Below are positions 34,380-42,827 of a stretch of DNA of 64,000 nt, piece after piece; within the stretch, counting starts at the first letter, position 1, and each line of letters begins with the position of its first letter. Source of the DNA: Candidatus Latescibacterota bacterium (GTDB lineage Bacteria > Latescibacterota > UBA2968); assembly GCA_022821275.1 (NCBI GenBank), contig JAJEDY010000033.1:18780-82779 (forward strand). Direction: 5' to 3'. The position numbers and the translations under genes were made by a program. The notes beneath the pieces are model-generated. The model saw only the letters and a list, made by a program, of their open reading frames with translations, was not told where the DNA came from and searched no databases.

Positions 34380-34859
34380 CTACACTTTGCGGTCTTTCAA
34401 CGGCATTGCGTAGTGGATTTGTCGAGCGACTGCGGTAAAGCCCGAGCGCGGATAAAAGTTCTGTCCAACGGGATTCTGGTCGAGGGTTTCGATTTTTGCC
34501 ACGGCCATTTCCTGTTCTTCAAAATAGTCAAAGGCGGCTGTCATCAATGCTTTGCCGATTCCCTGGCCCTGGTATTCGGGCAAGACGGCGAGGTTGGGTA
34601 TGCCGCCTATTTTGCTTTCATGGTCGATGCGCGTGGTGATGTAGGCCGCGACTTTGCCGTTGTCTTCCCAAACGAAGATGCCATCGGCATTGGCGGCGAC
34701 GTCCGCGTCTATGTGTTTGGCTTTGCGTGCTCTCCAATCTGTGTCGGCAAATTGACCGAAGTTTTTTTCGATATTCTGGTCAATCGATACCCCATCAAAG
34801 CAGATGACGGTGATTTTTTTGAGGGCGTCGAGGTCTTCGGGGCGGTATTTTCGGATCAT
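34380..34859 (-). CDS. GNAT-family N-acetyltransferase
   Basis: 159-aa acetyl-CoA-dependent transferase. 'IRKYRPEDLDALKKI' at the N-terminus, 'GIFVWEDNGKVAAYITTRIDHESKIGGIPNLAVLPEYQGQGIGKALMTAAFDYFEE' with the Q/RxxGxG/A acetyl-CoA loop, and 'NPVGQNFYPRSGFTAVARQIHYAMPL' at the end. Acceptor unknown. The track adds 7 codons; ATG 34859 is chosen because it fits the family N-terminus. Convergent with the PhyH gene; last gene of a minus-strand unit. Confidence 0.85.
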   Translation of the reverse strand: MIRKYRPEDLDALKKITVICFDGVSIDQNIEKNFGQFADTDWRARKAKHIDADVAANADGIFVWEDNGKVAAYITTRIDHESKIGGIPNLAVLPEYQGQGIGKALMTAAFDYFEEQEMAVAKIETLDQNPVGQNFYPRSGFTAVARQIHYAMPLKDRKV

Positions 34860-34872
34860 TGGGATAAGTCCT

Positions 34873-34992
34873 TTATGCACCTATGCGGACGAGGGCCAGT
34901 GTGAGAAAGATAATGCCGATCACACAGATCCATGTGACGATGAAGCCTATGACTGTTTCTTTGGATGGTTTTCGAATTTCAAGGCCAAACAC
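34873..34992 (-). CDS. 39-aa single-pass membrane peptide downstream of the sodium symporter
   Basis: Not in the ORF track. GTG start with GAGGAGG 5-6 bases upstream on the minus strand. It encodes MFGLEIRKPSKE followed by one hydrophobic helix 'TVIGFIVTWICVIGIIFLTLALV' and RIGA. It lies 114 bases downstream of the sodium:solute symporter stop and 13 bases before the acetyltransferase start, all in one direction. Small single-helix partners are known next to some symporters (MetS with MetP of the NSS family, and annotated symporter small accessory proteins), so a transporter subunit is a reasonable guess. The strong ribosome site is the main evidence that it is translated. Confidence 0.65.
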   Translation of the reverse strand: MFGLEIRKPSKETVIGFIVTWICVIGIIFLTLALVRIGA

Positions 34993-35106
34993 GATAGCCT
35001 CCTCGGGAATTAGTTGGGCGATAGTTCTAAGATGCCAAAACTGTTTTTGGGAATCAAGAGATTATTGCAGGCACCAGACCATTCGCGGATCGCGACTTTT
35101 TTGTTT

Positions 35107-36648
35107 TTACTCCATAACGACTTTTATGCCCGCTTCGCGCAATTTGTGCTCTTGTCCAACGGGTGTGTGGAGCAAGGTGTAAAAGCGGTCGAGTCGCTCT
35201 TTGTCTTGCGGTTTGGTGAGTTTGCTTACGATGATGAGTGCGGCAAAGCCACCGGCGATGTAGAGCACGTAGCGATAGGGCAATTCCCAGTTGAGACCGC
35301 CAATGTAGATGCCCAGGCTTTCCAAATTGATGATTGTTTGACCAGATATGGCGAATAAGAATGCCGAGACGATCAGGCCCGCCCAGGCACCGGGCGCATT
35401 GCACCTGCGCCAGAGTATTCCCCCCCAGAATGCAATTCCGAAGAATGCCACGAGCGACCAGGAGAGGCGAATGATTGCGACGACAGAGGTGAAATAGAGC
35501 GCGATGATGATGCCGAATACGACCAGTATGAGGGCGACGATGCGACCTGTGGTGAGGTAGTGTTTGTCGTCGGCTTCGGGTTTGAAGAGGGGTTTGTAAA
35601 AGTTTTCGACAAAGAGGGCGGCGCCATCGACCATGAATGAGTCGCAGGTGGACATGACCGCGGCGATCATCGAGGCGAGCATGATGCCGACGAGACCGAT
35701 GGGCAAGAGGTCGCGCGAGGCCAGCCCAAAGGCGTGTTCGGGGTCGTCGATGTTGGGATAAAGGGCAATGCAGGCTACGCCGGTAAATGCCCAGGCCACG
35801 GTGCAGAGGCGTTTGATCATGTTGCCGTAGGTGAATCCCACGCGGGCTTCGCGTTCGGTTTTGCCCGCACCGCCAATTTCCATGTGGTGGGGTTGGGCAA
35901 TGATGCCGACGAGGGCGTTGATGACGACCATGACGATGAAGAAGGGCGTGATGCGGTCGTATCCGGGCGGGGGATCGCCGGGGGCTTCGAGGCTAAATTT
36001 TTCAATAGGCACTTGCTGGTGAAGGCCGGTGAAGCCGCCGACGCCGTCGATGACAAAGGGTACGAGGAGAAAAGAGAGGACGATGATGAAGATGCCCTGG
36101 ATAAAGTCGGTGATGATGGCTGCGGGCAGGCCGCCTAATAGACCATAGGAGAGGAAGAGGACGGTCATGACACCGATGGCGATTTCGGGAGAGATCGCGC
36201 CGCCGGTCATGGCACTGGCTGTTTTGCCCGTGCCCAGGAGCATGATGCCTATTTGTATGGCAAAGTAGAGCAGGCCATAGAGGGCGTAGAAATAACCGAG
36301 CGAGTTGCTGAATCGGTCTTCAAAGAAGTCCGCTATGGTGAGGTAGCGCAGTCTCCGCCATATTGGCGCGATGAGCCAGTAGAAGGGGGTGGCAAATAAA
36401 TAGAGCCATTGATACCATATCCCCGCCATGCCCAATTTGTAGGAGGCGCCTGCTACGGTGACGGCCTGGTCGGTGTGGGTGCCGGTGCCAAAGGCGTGCA
36501 TGATCATAAATGTTTTGCCAAAGCTGCGCCCACCCATAAAATAGTCGCCCGTATTTTTGATTTTGCGGGCGACCCATAGGCCGGCAATCATGATGCCGAT
36601 TAAATAGATGGCGAGCGTGGCAAAGTCCAGCAGGTGTAGTCCAAGCAT
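35107..36648 (-). CDS. Sodium:solute symporter (SSS family)
   Basis: 513-aa integral membrane protein with about 13 helices. 'FATLAIYLIGIMIAGLWVARKIKNTGDYFMGGRSFGKTFMIMHAFGTGTHTDQAVTVAGASYKLGMAGIWYQW' matches the SSS N-terminus with a sodium-site helix. 'GLPAAIITDFIQGIFIIVLSF' and 'MIAAVMSTCDSFMVDGAALFVENFYKP' are further SSS motifs. Substrate unknown. Lies 12 bases after the sulfatase gene on the same transcript, so it may import a product of that enzyme or its substrate. Confidence 0.92.
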   Translation of the reverse strand: MLGLHLLDFATLAIYLIGIMIAGLWVARKIKNTGDYFMGGRSFGKTFMIMHAFGTGTHTDQAVTVAGASYKLGMAGIWYQWLYLFATPFYWLIAPIWRRLRYLTIADFFEDRFSNSLGYFYALYGLLYFAIQIGIMLLGTGKTASAMTGGAISPEIAIGVMTVLFLSYGLLGGLPAAIITDFIQGIFIIVLSFLLVPFVIDGVGGFTGLHQQVPIEKFSLEAPGDPPPGYDRITPFFIVMVVINALVGIIAQPHHMEIGGAGKTEREARVGFTYGNMIKRLCTVAWAFTGVACIALYPNIDDPEHAFGLASRDLLPIGLVGIMLASMIAAVMSTCDSFMVDGAALFVENFYKPLFKPEADDKHYLTTGRIVALILVVFGIIIALYFTSVVAIIRLSWSLVAFFGIAFWGGILWRRCNAPGAWAGLIVSAFLFAISGQTIINLESLGIYIGGLNWELPYRYVLYIAGGFAALIIVSKLTKPQDKERLDRFYTLLHTPVGQEHKLREAGIKVVME

Positions 36649-36660
36649 AAATCTCCTTTT

Positions 36661-37905
36661 TCAGAACGTATCTTTTTGCGGTGTTGCACCGTCGGCTACG
36701 TCGCGTTTCCAGGCATCAATGGCATGGCACATTTGTTGGACGCGGTCGGGTTGTTGCGATGCGAGGTCGTTGCTTTCCGATATGTCCTGGGATAGGTCAA
36801 ATAGATGCGGCGTGTCTTTGTCGATTACGAGTTTGTAGTTGTCGTCGCGCATGGCAAGGCCATTCCAGAACAATTGCCGGGCACCGGGTTCGCCCACGCT
36901 TAGGAGGGTGGATGTGAGGCTGATGCCGTCAAAGTGATTGTCGGGCGCAGATGCTCCTGCAAGGTCGCACATGGTGGGAAAGAGGTCGAGGCTGATGGCG
37001 AGTTGGTCGGTGACGCTGTTGGGGGCAATTGTTCCGGGCCACCATGCAATGGCGGGGACGCGGTGGCCGCCTTCCCATACGGTGCCTTTGTTCCCGCGCA
37101 GAGGGGCGTTGGATTCGGGGTTTTGACGGGTGCCGCCGTTGTCGGAAAAGAAGAAGACGAGGGTGTTTTTCTCAAGGCCGAGTTCTCGCACTGTGCCCAT
37201 AATTTCGGCCAGGCTGTCGTCCATGGCTTTCATCATCTGGCAATAGGTTTCTTTCGGATCGTCGGGATGAAAGTTCGCTTTTTCCGGGCCGCGAATGGCG
37301 GGGTCATCAGGTCCCTGCAATGGGGTGTGTACGGCTTCGTGTGCAACGTAGAGGCAAAAGGGCGTGTCTTTGTGATCTTTGATGAATTGCACCGAATGCT
37401 GGGTGATGAGATGCGTGGTATAGCCTTCTTCTTCGATGTGTTCGAGGCCCTCCCACCAGTCGTACACTTCCATGCGGTCGTAGTGCGAGATGTAGTCGAT
37501 GTTGCCGCTTACATATCCGCGAAAGCGATCAAACTCGTGGTGCAGGGGATTAAATTTTTTGTCGTACCCGAGGTGCCATTTGCCAAAGATGGCAGAGGTG
37601 TAGCCGGCTTTTTTGAGCAGTTTGGGAAAGGTGATTTCAGAGGGGTACAATCCCACATAGTGGTCGGCGCTTTGGGGATTGGCACCGATTACTTTGGGCA
37701 CGCCTGCGCGCTGTTGATAGCGTCCGGTGAGGAGTCCGGCGCGCGTGGGGCTGCAAACGGCACCGCTGGAGTGGAAGTCGGTGAATTTAAGCCCTTCGCG
37801 GGCCATTTGTTCCATTGCGGGCGTGTCGATCCAGCCCCCGTACGCACTGGAATCCCCATAGCCCATGTCGTCGGCGAGTACGATGATGATGTTGGGTTTG
37901 TTCAT
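36661..37905 (-). CDS. Sulfatase (arylsulfatase A-like)
   Basis: 414-aa sulfatase. 'IIIVLADDMGYGDSSAYGG' holds the metal-binding Asp pair. 'SGAVCSPTRAGLLTGRYQQRAG' is the CxPxR signature whose Cys51 would be converted to formylglycine. 'FGKWHLGYD' and 'VFFFSDNGGTRQNP' supply further active-site residues. There is no signal peptide ('MNKPNIIIVL' begins at the first strand), unlike most bacterial sulfatases of this type, so a cytoplasmic site is suggested. No sulfatase-maturating enzyme is in the window. Between PhyH (4-base gap) and the symporter. Confidence 0.93.
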   Translation of the reverse strand: MNKPNIIIVLADDMGYGDSSAYGGWIDTPAMEQMAREGLKFTDFHSSGAVCSPTRAGLLTGRYQQRAGVPKVIGANPQSADHYVGLYPSEITFPKLLKKAGYTSAIFGKWHLGYDKKFNPLHHEFDRFRGYVSGNIDYISHYDRMEVYDWWEGLEHIEEEGYTTHLITQHSVQFIKDHKDTPFCLYVAHEAVHTPLQGPDDPAIRGPEKANFHPDDPKETYCQMMKAMDDSLAEIMGTVRELGLEKNTLVFFFSDNGGTRQNPESNAPLRGNKGTVWEGGHRVPAIAWWPGTIAPNSVTDQLAISLDLFPTMCDLAGASAPDNHFDGISLTSTLLSVGEPGARQLFWNGLAMRDDNYKLVIDKDTPHLFDLSQDISESNDLASQQPDRVQQMCHAIDAWKRDVADGATPQKDTF

Positions 37906-37909
37906 ACGT

Positions 37910-38710
37910 CTAATTCACTTCATTTATTCTAAAGCCGGATACAATGGTGCTGTCTTTGCGTTCCAATATGTTGTTGGGGTCGATGCGGTAGGGGTCGTCT
38001 TCTGCGCGGCCCACGGGTTGCATCTGGGTGCTGTGGTAGCCGAAGCGCACGGATTTGCGCCATTCGTCGGTGCGGTTGCAATCGGACCAGTGAATGATCT
38101 GGTAGCTAAAGAAGATGACGTCCCCGGCTTTTGCCGGGATTAAGATGGAGTCGATTTTGTCGGGGTGGTATTCGTCTGGCGGCAGATGAGGGGAGGTGTC
38201 TGGACCTAAGACGTGAACGAGCGGACCCTTTTTGTGGCTGCCGGGTACCACGCGCAAGCACCCGCTTTCTATTGGGGTGTCGTCCAGGTGGAGCAGGCAA
38301 TCGACAAAGTCGGGGCCGTCGTGCGGATAAAAGGGATAGTCCTGATGCATGGGGAAGGGCGTGCCGAGTTCTGGTGGTTTGGCATGGAGCACGGTGTGGT
38401 GCCACTGTACTGTGTCGCGGATCAGGTCTTCCACACAGCCGACGAGTCGTTCGTTGAAGATGGCGCGTCCCCAGGTTGCGGAGTAGAATTGGGGATTGTG
38501 CATAAAGACCGCTTTGGTGTTGAGGCGTTCGTCTTCGGGCAGGTATCGATCGCGCCAGGGTCCTCGCCAGCCAATGGTCTCATTGCCCCAGTTTTCGATG
38601 ATGCGCACCATTTCCGAGCCGAGTTCGGCGGTTTCTTCAGGGGTAAAGAGCGCTTCGCATTTGAGATACCCATTTTTGTGGTAGAAGTCGATTTGTTCCT
38701 GTGTCAGCAT
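37910..38710 (-). CDS. Phytanoyl-CoA dioxygenase (PhyH)-family protein
   Basis: 266-aa Fe(II)/2-oxoglutarate oxygenase-like protein: 'MLTQEQIDFYHKNGYLKCEALFTPEETAEL' N-terminus, 'MHQDYPFYPHDGPDFVDCLLHLDDTPIESGCLRVVPGSHKKGPL' with the His-x-Asp pair, and 'GDVIFFSYQIIHWSDCNRTDEWRKSVRFGYHS' with the distal His and 2-oxoglutarate Arg. The track begins 102 codons upstream; ATG 38710 with GGAGGA upstream is right and matches the family start. First gene of the PhyH-sulfatase-symporter unit. Confidence 0.92.
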   Translation of the reverse strand: MLTQEQIDFYHKNGYLKCEALFTPEETAELGSEMVRIIENWGNETIGWRGPWRDRYLPEDERLNTKAVFMHNPQFYSATWGRAIFNERLVGCVEDLIRDTVQWHHTVLHAKPPELGTPFPMHQDYPFYPHDGPDFVDCLLHLDDTPIESGCLRVVPGSHKKGPLVHVLGPDTSPHLPPDEYHPDKIDSILIPAKAGDVIFFSYQIIHWSDCNRTDEWRKSVRFGYHSTQMQPVGRAEDDPYRIDPNNILERKDSTIVSGFRINEVN

Positions 38711-38730
38711 GGCGTCCTCCAAATATAATA

Positions 38731-38795
38731 ACGCAAGAGAACAAGGGATTTGCAAGGATCTCCCCCAGTCCCTACGCCTCCCCGTTCTCTTGCGT
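38731..38795. repeat. 12-bp perfect inverted repeat with 41-base spacer
   Basis: ACGCAAGAGAAC and GTTCTCTTGCGT, exact complements, lie in the 163-base gap between the LarA-like gene and the PhyH gene (both minus strand). On the plus strand it is followed by GATTTTTT. It could end transcription, or be an operator or protein-binding pair; the long spacer makes it a weak terminator. Confidence 0.6.
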
Positions 38796-38873
38796 GATTT
38801 TTTCTTAATTGCATCGGCCCAATATAGCATGGTAGGCGCGTGAGTGAAAGTAAAATTCCGCTTTTTTTGACCT

Positions 38874-40118
38874 TTATTTTGCAGAAATTTGGATGGCTGC
38901 ATTTGGAAAAACGGCAACGCGGGCATTATCGGGCAATTTTTCGATGAGTTGGTTGAAGAGTGTGTCCCAATCGCGGAAGAGAATGCCGTCGGGATTGCGT
39001 TTGTAAAATTCGTCAATCGGAAAGTTTTCAGACCACATCAAGGTCTGGTGCGGCCCTTCGATTTTGGGTTCGGGGAGTTCTTGCTGGGGTTGTTCGACTT
39101 GCTGTTTGCAAAACCGCGCGTAGTCTATTTCGTCGTATAGTCCGTGGTGACATATGCCATCGGTGGCGGGATTGATGGCGACTTTGTAGGCATTTTTGAA
39201 TAGCCGCAGCGGCCAGAGTGCTTTGGCGGTTTGTACGGGGTCGTAGTCGAGCGGATAGGCGTTGGCTATGACGAGGTCAGGCTCTGTTTCGGGTGCCTGG
39301 GTTGCGTAGGTTTTTAGTGCGAACCGGGCGCCGGTGCGCTGCGCCTGGATGAAGTCGCCCACAAATACACCGGTGATCTGGCGTTTGCGGTTGAGTGTTA
39401 CATTGACGACGGCATCGAGGCCCAGGACTTTTGCGACGGCTTCGGCGGCGTCTCGATGGTCGGGTTCATCGCCCTGTCGTTCAATATTGGCGTGTCCTCG
39501 GCTTGCGTAAAAGGTGTGGAAGTAGAACATGGTGGCAAAGCCGGAGACGCCCGGTAAGATGAGCTTGGCACCGCCGCCAAATCCCACGTTGCCGTGGGGA
39601 TAGATGCCGCCTACGCAGAGCTTGAGGTCGGCTTCTGCGACAACTTTGTCGATGTAAATGGGGAGGCCGCTGTCCAGGCTGCCCAGTGCGCGGAGGTCGC
39701 CGCTCATGAAGTTGTGGTTCGTGACTTGATATGCGCGAGCTATATCAGCCCCTACTTTTTTGTCGATTTCCTCTGCGTCGATTGGACGGTGAGAGCCTCC
39801 ACCTACGACAATGCGGATTTGATTTTTGGGTATGCCTGCTGTGTCGAGTTCTTTGAGGACATAGGGGATGAGTTCGGCAGCGGGTGTGGGGCGGCTCAGG
39901 TCATCTACGATGATTGCGACGCTGTTTTTCCCTTTGGCGAGTTCTGATATTCGCGGTGTGCCGATGGGGTTGTCAAAGGCGGTTTGGATCTGTTCTGCGG
40001 TTACTTGAGGACATTCCTCTGGACCAAAGGTTTCGACTGTCCAGCCTTCGGGAAAGGTGAGGGTGAGGGCTTCATCACCCGCCCAGGCACGGGTGTGTAT
40101 TGTGGCGGTGTTGTTCAT
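38874..40118 (-). CDS. LarA-like nickel-pincer racemase/epimerase family protein
   Basis: 414-aa protein of the lactate racemase LarA (DUF2088) family. 'AIIVDDLSRPTPAAELIPYVLKEL', 'IRIVVGGGSHRPIDAEEIDKKVG' (substrate-site His), 'QVTNHNFMSGDLRALG' and 'GIYPHGNVGFGGGAKLILPGVSG' (His and Lys near the NPN cofactor) are visible. LarA relatives racemise or epimerise 2-hydroxy acids using a nickel-pincer nucleotide made by LarB/C/E; none of those is in the window. The track adds 27 residues; ATG 40118 after GAGGAAACG is preferred. Substrate unknown. Confidence 0.82.
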   Translation of the reverse strand: MNNTATIHTRAWAGDEALTLTFPEGWTVETFGPEECPQVTAEQIQTAFDNPIGTPRISELAKGKNSVAIIVDDLSRPTPAAELIPYVLKELDTAGIPKNQIRIVVGGGSHRPIDAEEIDKKVGADIARAYQVTNHNFMSGDLRALGSLDSGLPIYIDKVVAEADLKLCVGGIYPHGNVGFGGGAKLILPGVSGFATMFYFHTFYASRGHANIERQGDEPDHRDAAEAVAKVLGLDAVVNVTLNRKRQITGVFVGDFIQAQRTGARFALKTYATQAPETEPDLVIANAYPLDYDPVQTAKALWPLRLFKNAYKVAINPATDGICHHGLYDEIDYARFCKQQVEQPQQELPEPKIEGPHQTLMWSENFPIDEFYKRNPDGILFRDWDTLFNQLIEKLPDNARVAVFPNAAIQISAK

Positions 40119-40336
40119 CGTTTCCTCTTTTGTTTTTGTGCGGTTGGATTGGGGTCTCGTTTGATGAAGCACATTATAAAACACAGCCGTTGAGTACACA
40201 AGGACTTTGCGGTAAAAAAAGTTGGATATGCTGCCCGAGATTGGTCTGGATGTGAAGATTTTTTAGAAACCTTAGAAAAAACATTTTGTCTAAAGCTATG
40301 TTGAGGAGGCTGATTCCATTTAAAAAAGGGGAGGCC

Positions 40337-42763
40337 ATGTTAAGAAATTATCTGACAGTCGCTTTTCGCAATCTGTTTCGGCAAAAGGTGTATTCGTTTG
40401 TCAATATAGCGGGACTGGCGATTGGCATAGCGACTTGTGTCTTGATTTTGAGTTTTGTTCGCTTTGAACTCAGTTATGATACGTATCACGAAAAAGCAGA
40501 TCGGATTTACAGGGTTGCACATGACCGTATAGCTGTAGATGGACAGGTTGTGCCAACGGCGACTTCTCCACCGCCATTGGCTCCTGCCTTACGAGCCGAA
40601 TTTCCCGAGGTTGTCCAGGCCGCCAGATTCGTGCGCGGGTCATCTGTGATCTTTCATGAGAATAACCGCTTTCAAGAGTCTATCCTTTTTGGGGATGCAT
40701 CGGCTTTGGAGGTTTTTGATTTTCCCATGATTGAGGGAGACCGACATACGGCGCTTCAGGCACCCTATTCTGTCGTGCTTACCGAGAAGGCAGCACGCAA
40801 GTATTTCGGTACAAAAGATCCTTTGGGCGAGGTTCTCACATTTGTAACGCCTGTCTTGCAAAACCATTACACAGTGACGGGGATTATACGGGAAGTTCCG
40901 CGCAATTCTCATTTTAGATTCGATATTTTGGCTTCGTATGCGAGTTTACATGAGAGAGGCGCGACAAGTGCTATTCTGAAGAATTGGCTGTCAAATCCGT
41001 TACTTTATACCTATGTGGTTCTTCCGAAGGGATATTCGCCCGATGAGCTTGAGGATAAATTTCCCGCGTTTGTGAAAAAATACATGGGGGAGGCGCTGGC
41101 AGAGCGTGGAATGGGTGTGAGATTTTTCTTGCAGCCCCTTACGAGAATCCACCTCTACTCGCATTTAAGTCACGAGATCGAGCCGAATAGCGATATTGTC
41201 CACGTCTATGTCTTCACCGCTCTCGCCTGTTTTGTGCTTTTGATTGCCTGTATCAATTTTATGAATCTTTCGACGGCGCGCTCTGCTGCACGTGCGAAGG
41301 AGGTGGGTATAAGAAAGGTTGTAGGAGCTTATCGCCTGCAATTGATCCGGCAATTTGTGGGTGAATCTGCACTGCTGGCATTTATTGCGCTTTTGTTTGC
41401 GGTCTCCCTTGTCGAACTTTCACTGCCCCTTTTTAATAGTCTGATCGGTCAACAATTGGTCGTTGAATACAGCAGTATCTCTGCGATATTGGGTTTGGCT
41501 GGTGTCGCGCTTGTTACGGGTATTGTCGCGGGAAGTTATCCGGCGTTTTTTCTTTCGGCATTTCAACCTGTGACGGTGTTAAAGGGAGCGCGGCATGCAG
41601 GTTTTCAAACTTCGCGCATCAGACAATGGCTCGTGGTTGTCCAATTTGCCATTTCAATCGCGCTGATTACAGGTACGAGCGTTATTTACTCGCAAATGGC
41701 GTATGTGAAAGACAAGGATCTGGGGTTTGAAAGGGCGAACGTTATTTCTTTGCCGCTTTTCAGACAGCGGGATCTCCGCGCAAAATACGAATCAATCAAG
41801 GCAGACTTTTTACAGAGTCCCGATCTCCTGAGTTGCGCGCTTTCATCTCGTGTACCTGTGCCGACTCAATCAACGGACTTTCCACTTATCAGACGGCCGG
41901 TGCAGCCGGAAGGCGTGCAGGGTGAAATGCAAGTGCCGGGCTATGCGGTCGATCACGATTTTATAAAAACGCTTGGAATCGAGATCATTGAGGGAAGGGA
42001 TTTTTCTAAAGCTTTCACGACCGACGAATCCGAGGCTGTTATTGTAAACGAAACAGCGGTCGAGCATTTTGGCTGGGGTTCGCCCAAAGAAGCTCTTGGT
42101 AAGGAATTGGTTTTGGTATTTCGGGATAGCCGACCTCGTACTGTCATAGGCGTGGTGAAGGATTTTCACGTTCAATCTCTCTATCAGCAGATTGAACCGA
42201 TGTTTTTTCATATTTCACCGAGTGGCGGTCATTATCTTTTGGTCAGGATTCGTCCCAATCGGAGTTCGGATGCGCTGAATTTTTTGAAGGAGAAGTGGGC
42301 GTCCTATGTTCCCTATTCTCCATTTGAATACGCATTTTTGGACGATTATTTCGAACGCCAATATCGCGCAGATGAACAGCGCGGCAAGATGCTCGGCGGT
42401 CTGACAGCGCTGGCTATTTGCATCGCGTGCCTTGGTTTGTTTGGCCTGGCTTCTTATATAGCGGAACAGCGCACGAAAGAGGTCGGGATTCGGAAGGTGT
42501 TGGGGGCATCAGTCGCGAATATCGTGCTGCTGTTTACAAAGGATTTTGTAAAGCCCGTTATCCTGGCAAATCTCCTCGCCTGGCCCGTCGCCTATTACGC
42601 GATGAGTGGCTGGCTCCACAATTTCGCCTATCGCATTGACCTGAGTATCGGGTTTTTCATTTTGAGCGGGGTGCTGACGCTGATGATTGCTCTGATGACG
42701 GTGGGCTGGCAGGCTGTCAGAACTGCGGGAGCCAATCCTGTGGATTCCCTGCGGAGTGAGTAA
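40337..42763 (+). CDS. Double-FtsX ABC transporter permease (MacB_PCD type)
   Basis: 808-aa membrane protein. Helix 1 at about 20-40 ('VYSFVNIAGLAIGIATCVLILSFV'), then a MacB_PCD-type periplasmic domain ('DTYHEKADRIYRVAH') and an FtsX core ('FTALACFVLLIACINFMNLSTARSAARAKEVGIRKVVGAYRLQLIRQF'). A second helix, periplasmic domain and FtsX core follow ('AICIACLGLFGLASYIAEQRTKEVGIRKVLGASVANIV'). This two-cassette layout is common in Bacteroidetes-like and Acidobacteria-like permeases. No ATPase is adjacent, so it must recruit one encoded elsewhere. ATG 40337 follows GGGGAGG; an in-frame ATG at 40298 is possible. The 218-base divergent gap upstream shows no strong promoter by eye. Confidence 0.9.
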   Translation: MLRNYLTVAFRNLFRQKVYSFVNIAGLAIGIATCVLILSFVRFELSYDTYHEKADRIYRVAHDRIAVDGQVVPTATSPPPLAPALRAEFPEVVQAARFVRGSSVIFHENNRFQESILFGDASALEVFDFPMIEGDRHTALQAPYSVVLTEKAARKYFGTKDPLGEVLTFVTPVLQNHYTVTGIIREVPRNSHFRFDILASYASLHERGATSAILKNWLSNPLLYTYVVLPKGYSPDELEDKFPAFVKKYMGEALAERGMGVRFFLQPLTRIHLYSHLSHEIEPNSDIVHVYVFTALACFVLLIACINFMNLSTARSAARAKEVGIRKVVGAYRLQLIRQFVGESALLAFIALLFAVSLVELSLPLFNSLIGQQLVVEYSSISAILGLAGVALVTGIVAGSYPAFFLSAFQPVTVLKGARHAGFQTSRIRQWLVVVQFAISIALITGTSVIYSQMAYVKDKDLGFERANVISLPLFRQRDLRAKYESIKADFLQSPDLLSCALSSRVPVPTQSTDFPLIRRPVQPEGVQGEMQVPGYAVDHDFIKTLGIEIIEGRDFSKAFTTDESEAVIVNETAVEHFGWGSPKEALGKELVLVFRDSRPRTVIGVVKDFHVQSLYQQIEPMFFHISPSGGHYLLVRIRPNRSSDALNFLKEKWASYVPYSPFEYAFLDDYFERQYRADEQRGKMLGGLTALAICIACLGLFGLASYIAEQRTKEVGIRKVLGASVANIVLLFTKDFVKPVILANLLAWPVAYYAMSGWLHNFAYRIDLSIGFFILSGVLTLMIALMTVGWQAVRTAGANPVDSLRSE

Positions 42764-42784
42764 AAACAGGGCGATATAAAACGT

Positions 42785-42822
42785 TTGGGACTTGATCTTT
42801 GAAGGTCAAGTCCCAATTTTTT
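42785..42822 (+). terminator. Intrinsic terminator after the ABC permease
   Basis: TTGGGACTTGA and TCAAGTCCCAA form a perfect 11-bp stem with a 10-base loop, followed by six T. It lies 22 bases after the permease stop and 6 bases before the glgB stop codon on the other strand, so it separates the convergent genes. Confidence 0.9.
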
Positions 42823-42827
42823 GCAAT

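Noticed and set aside
36934-37932. 332-aa plus-strand ORF opposite the sulfatase
   Set aside because: Shadow of the sulfatase gene; Val/Gly-rich antisense composition with no motifs.
37910-39016. Long PhyH ORF with a 102-codon N-terminal extension
   Set aside because: The extension crosses the inverted repeat and has no family match; ATG 38710 has GGAGGA and the family start.
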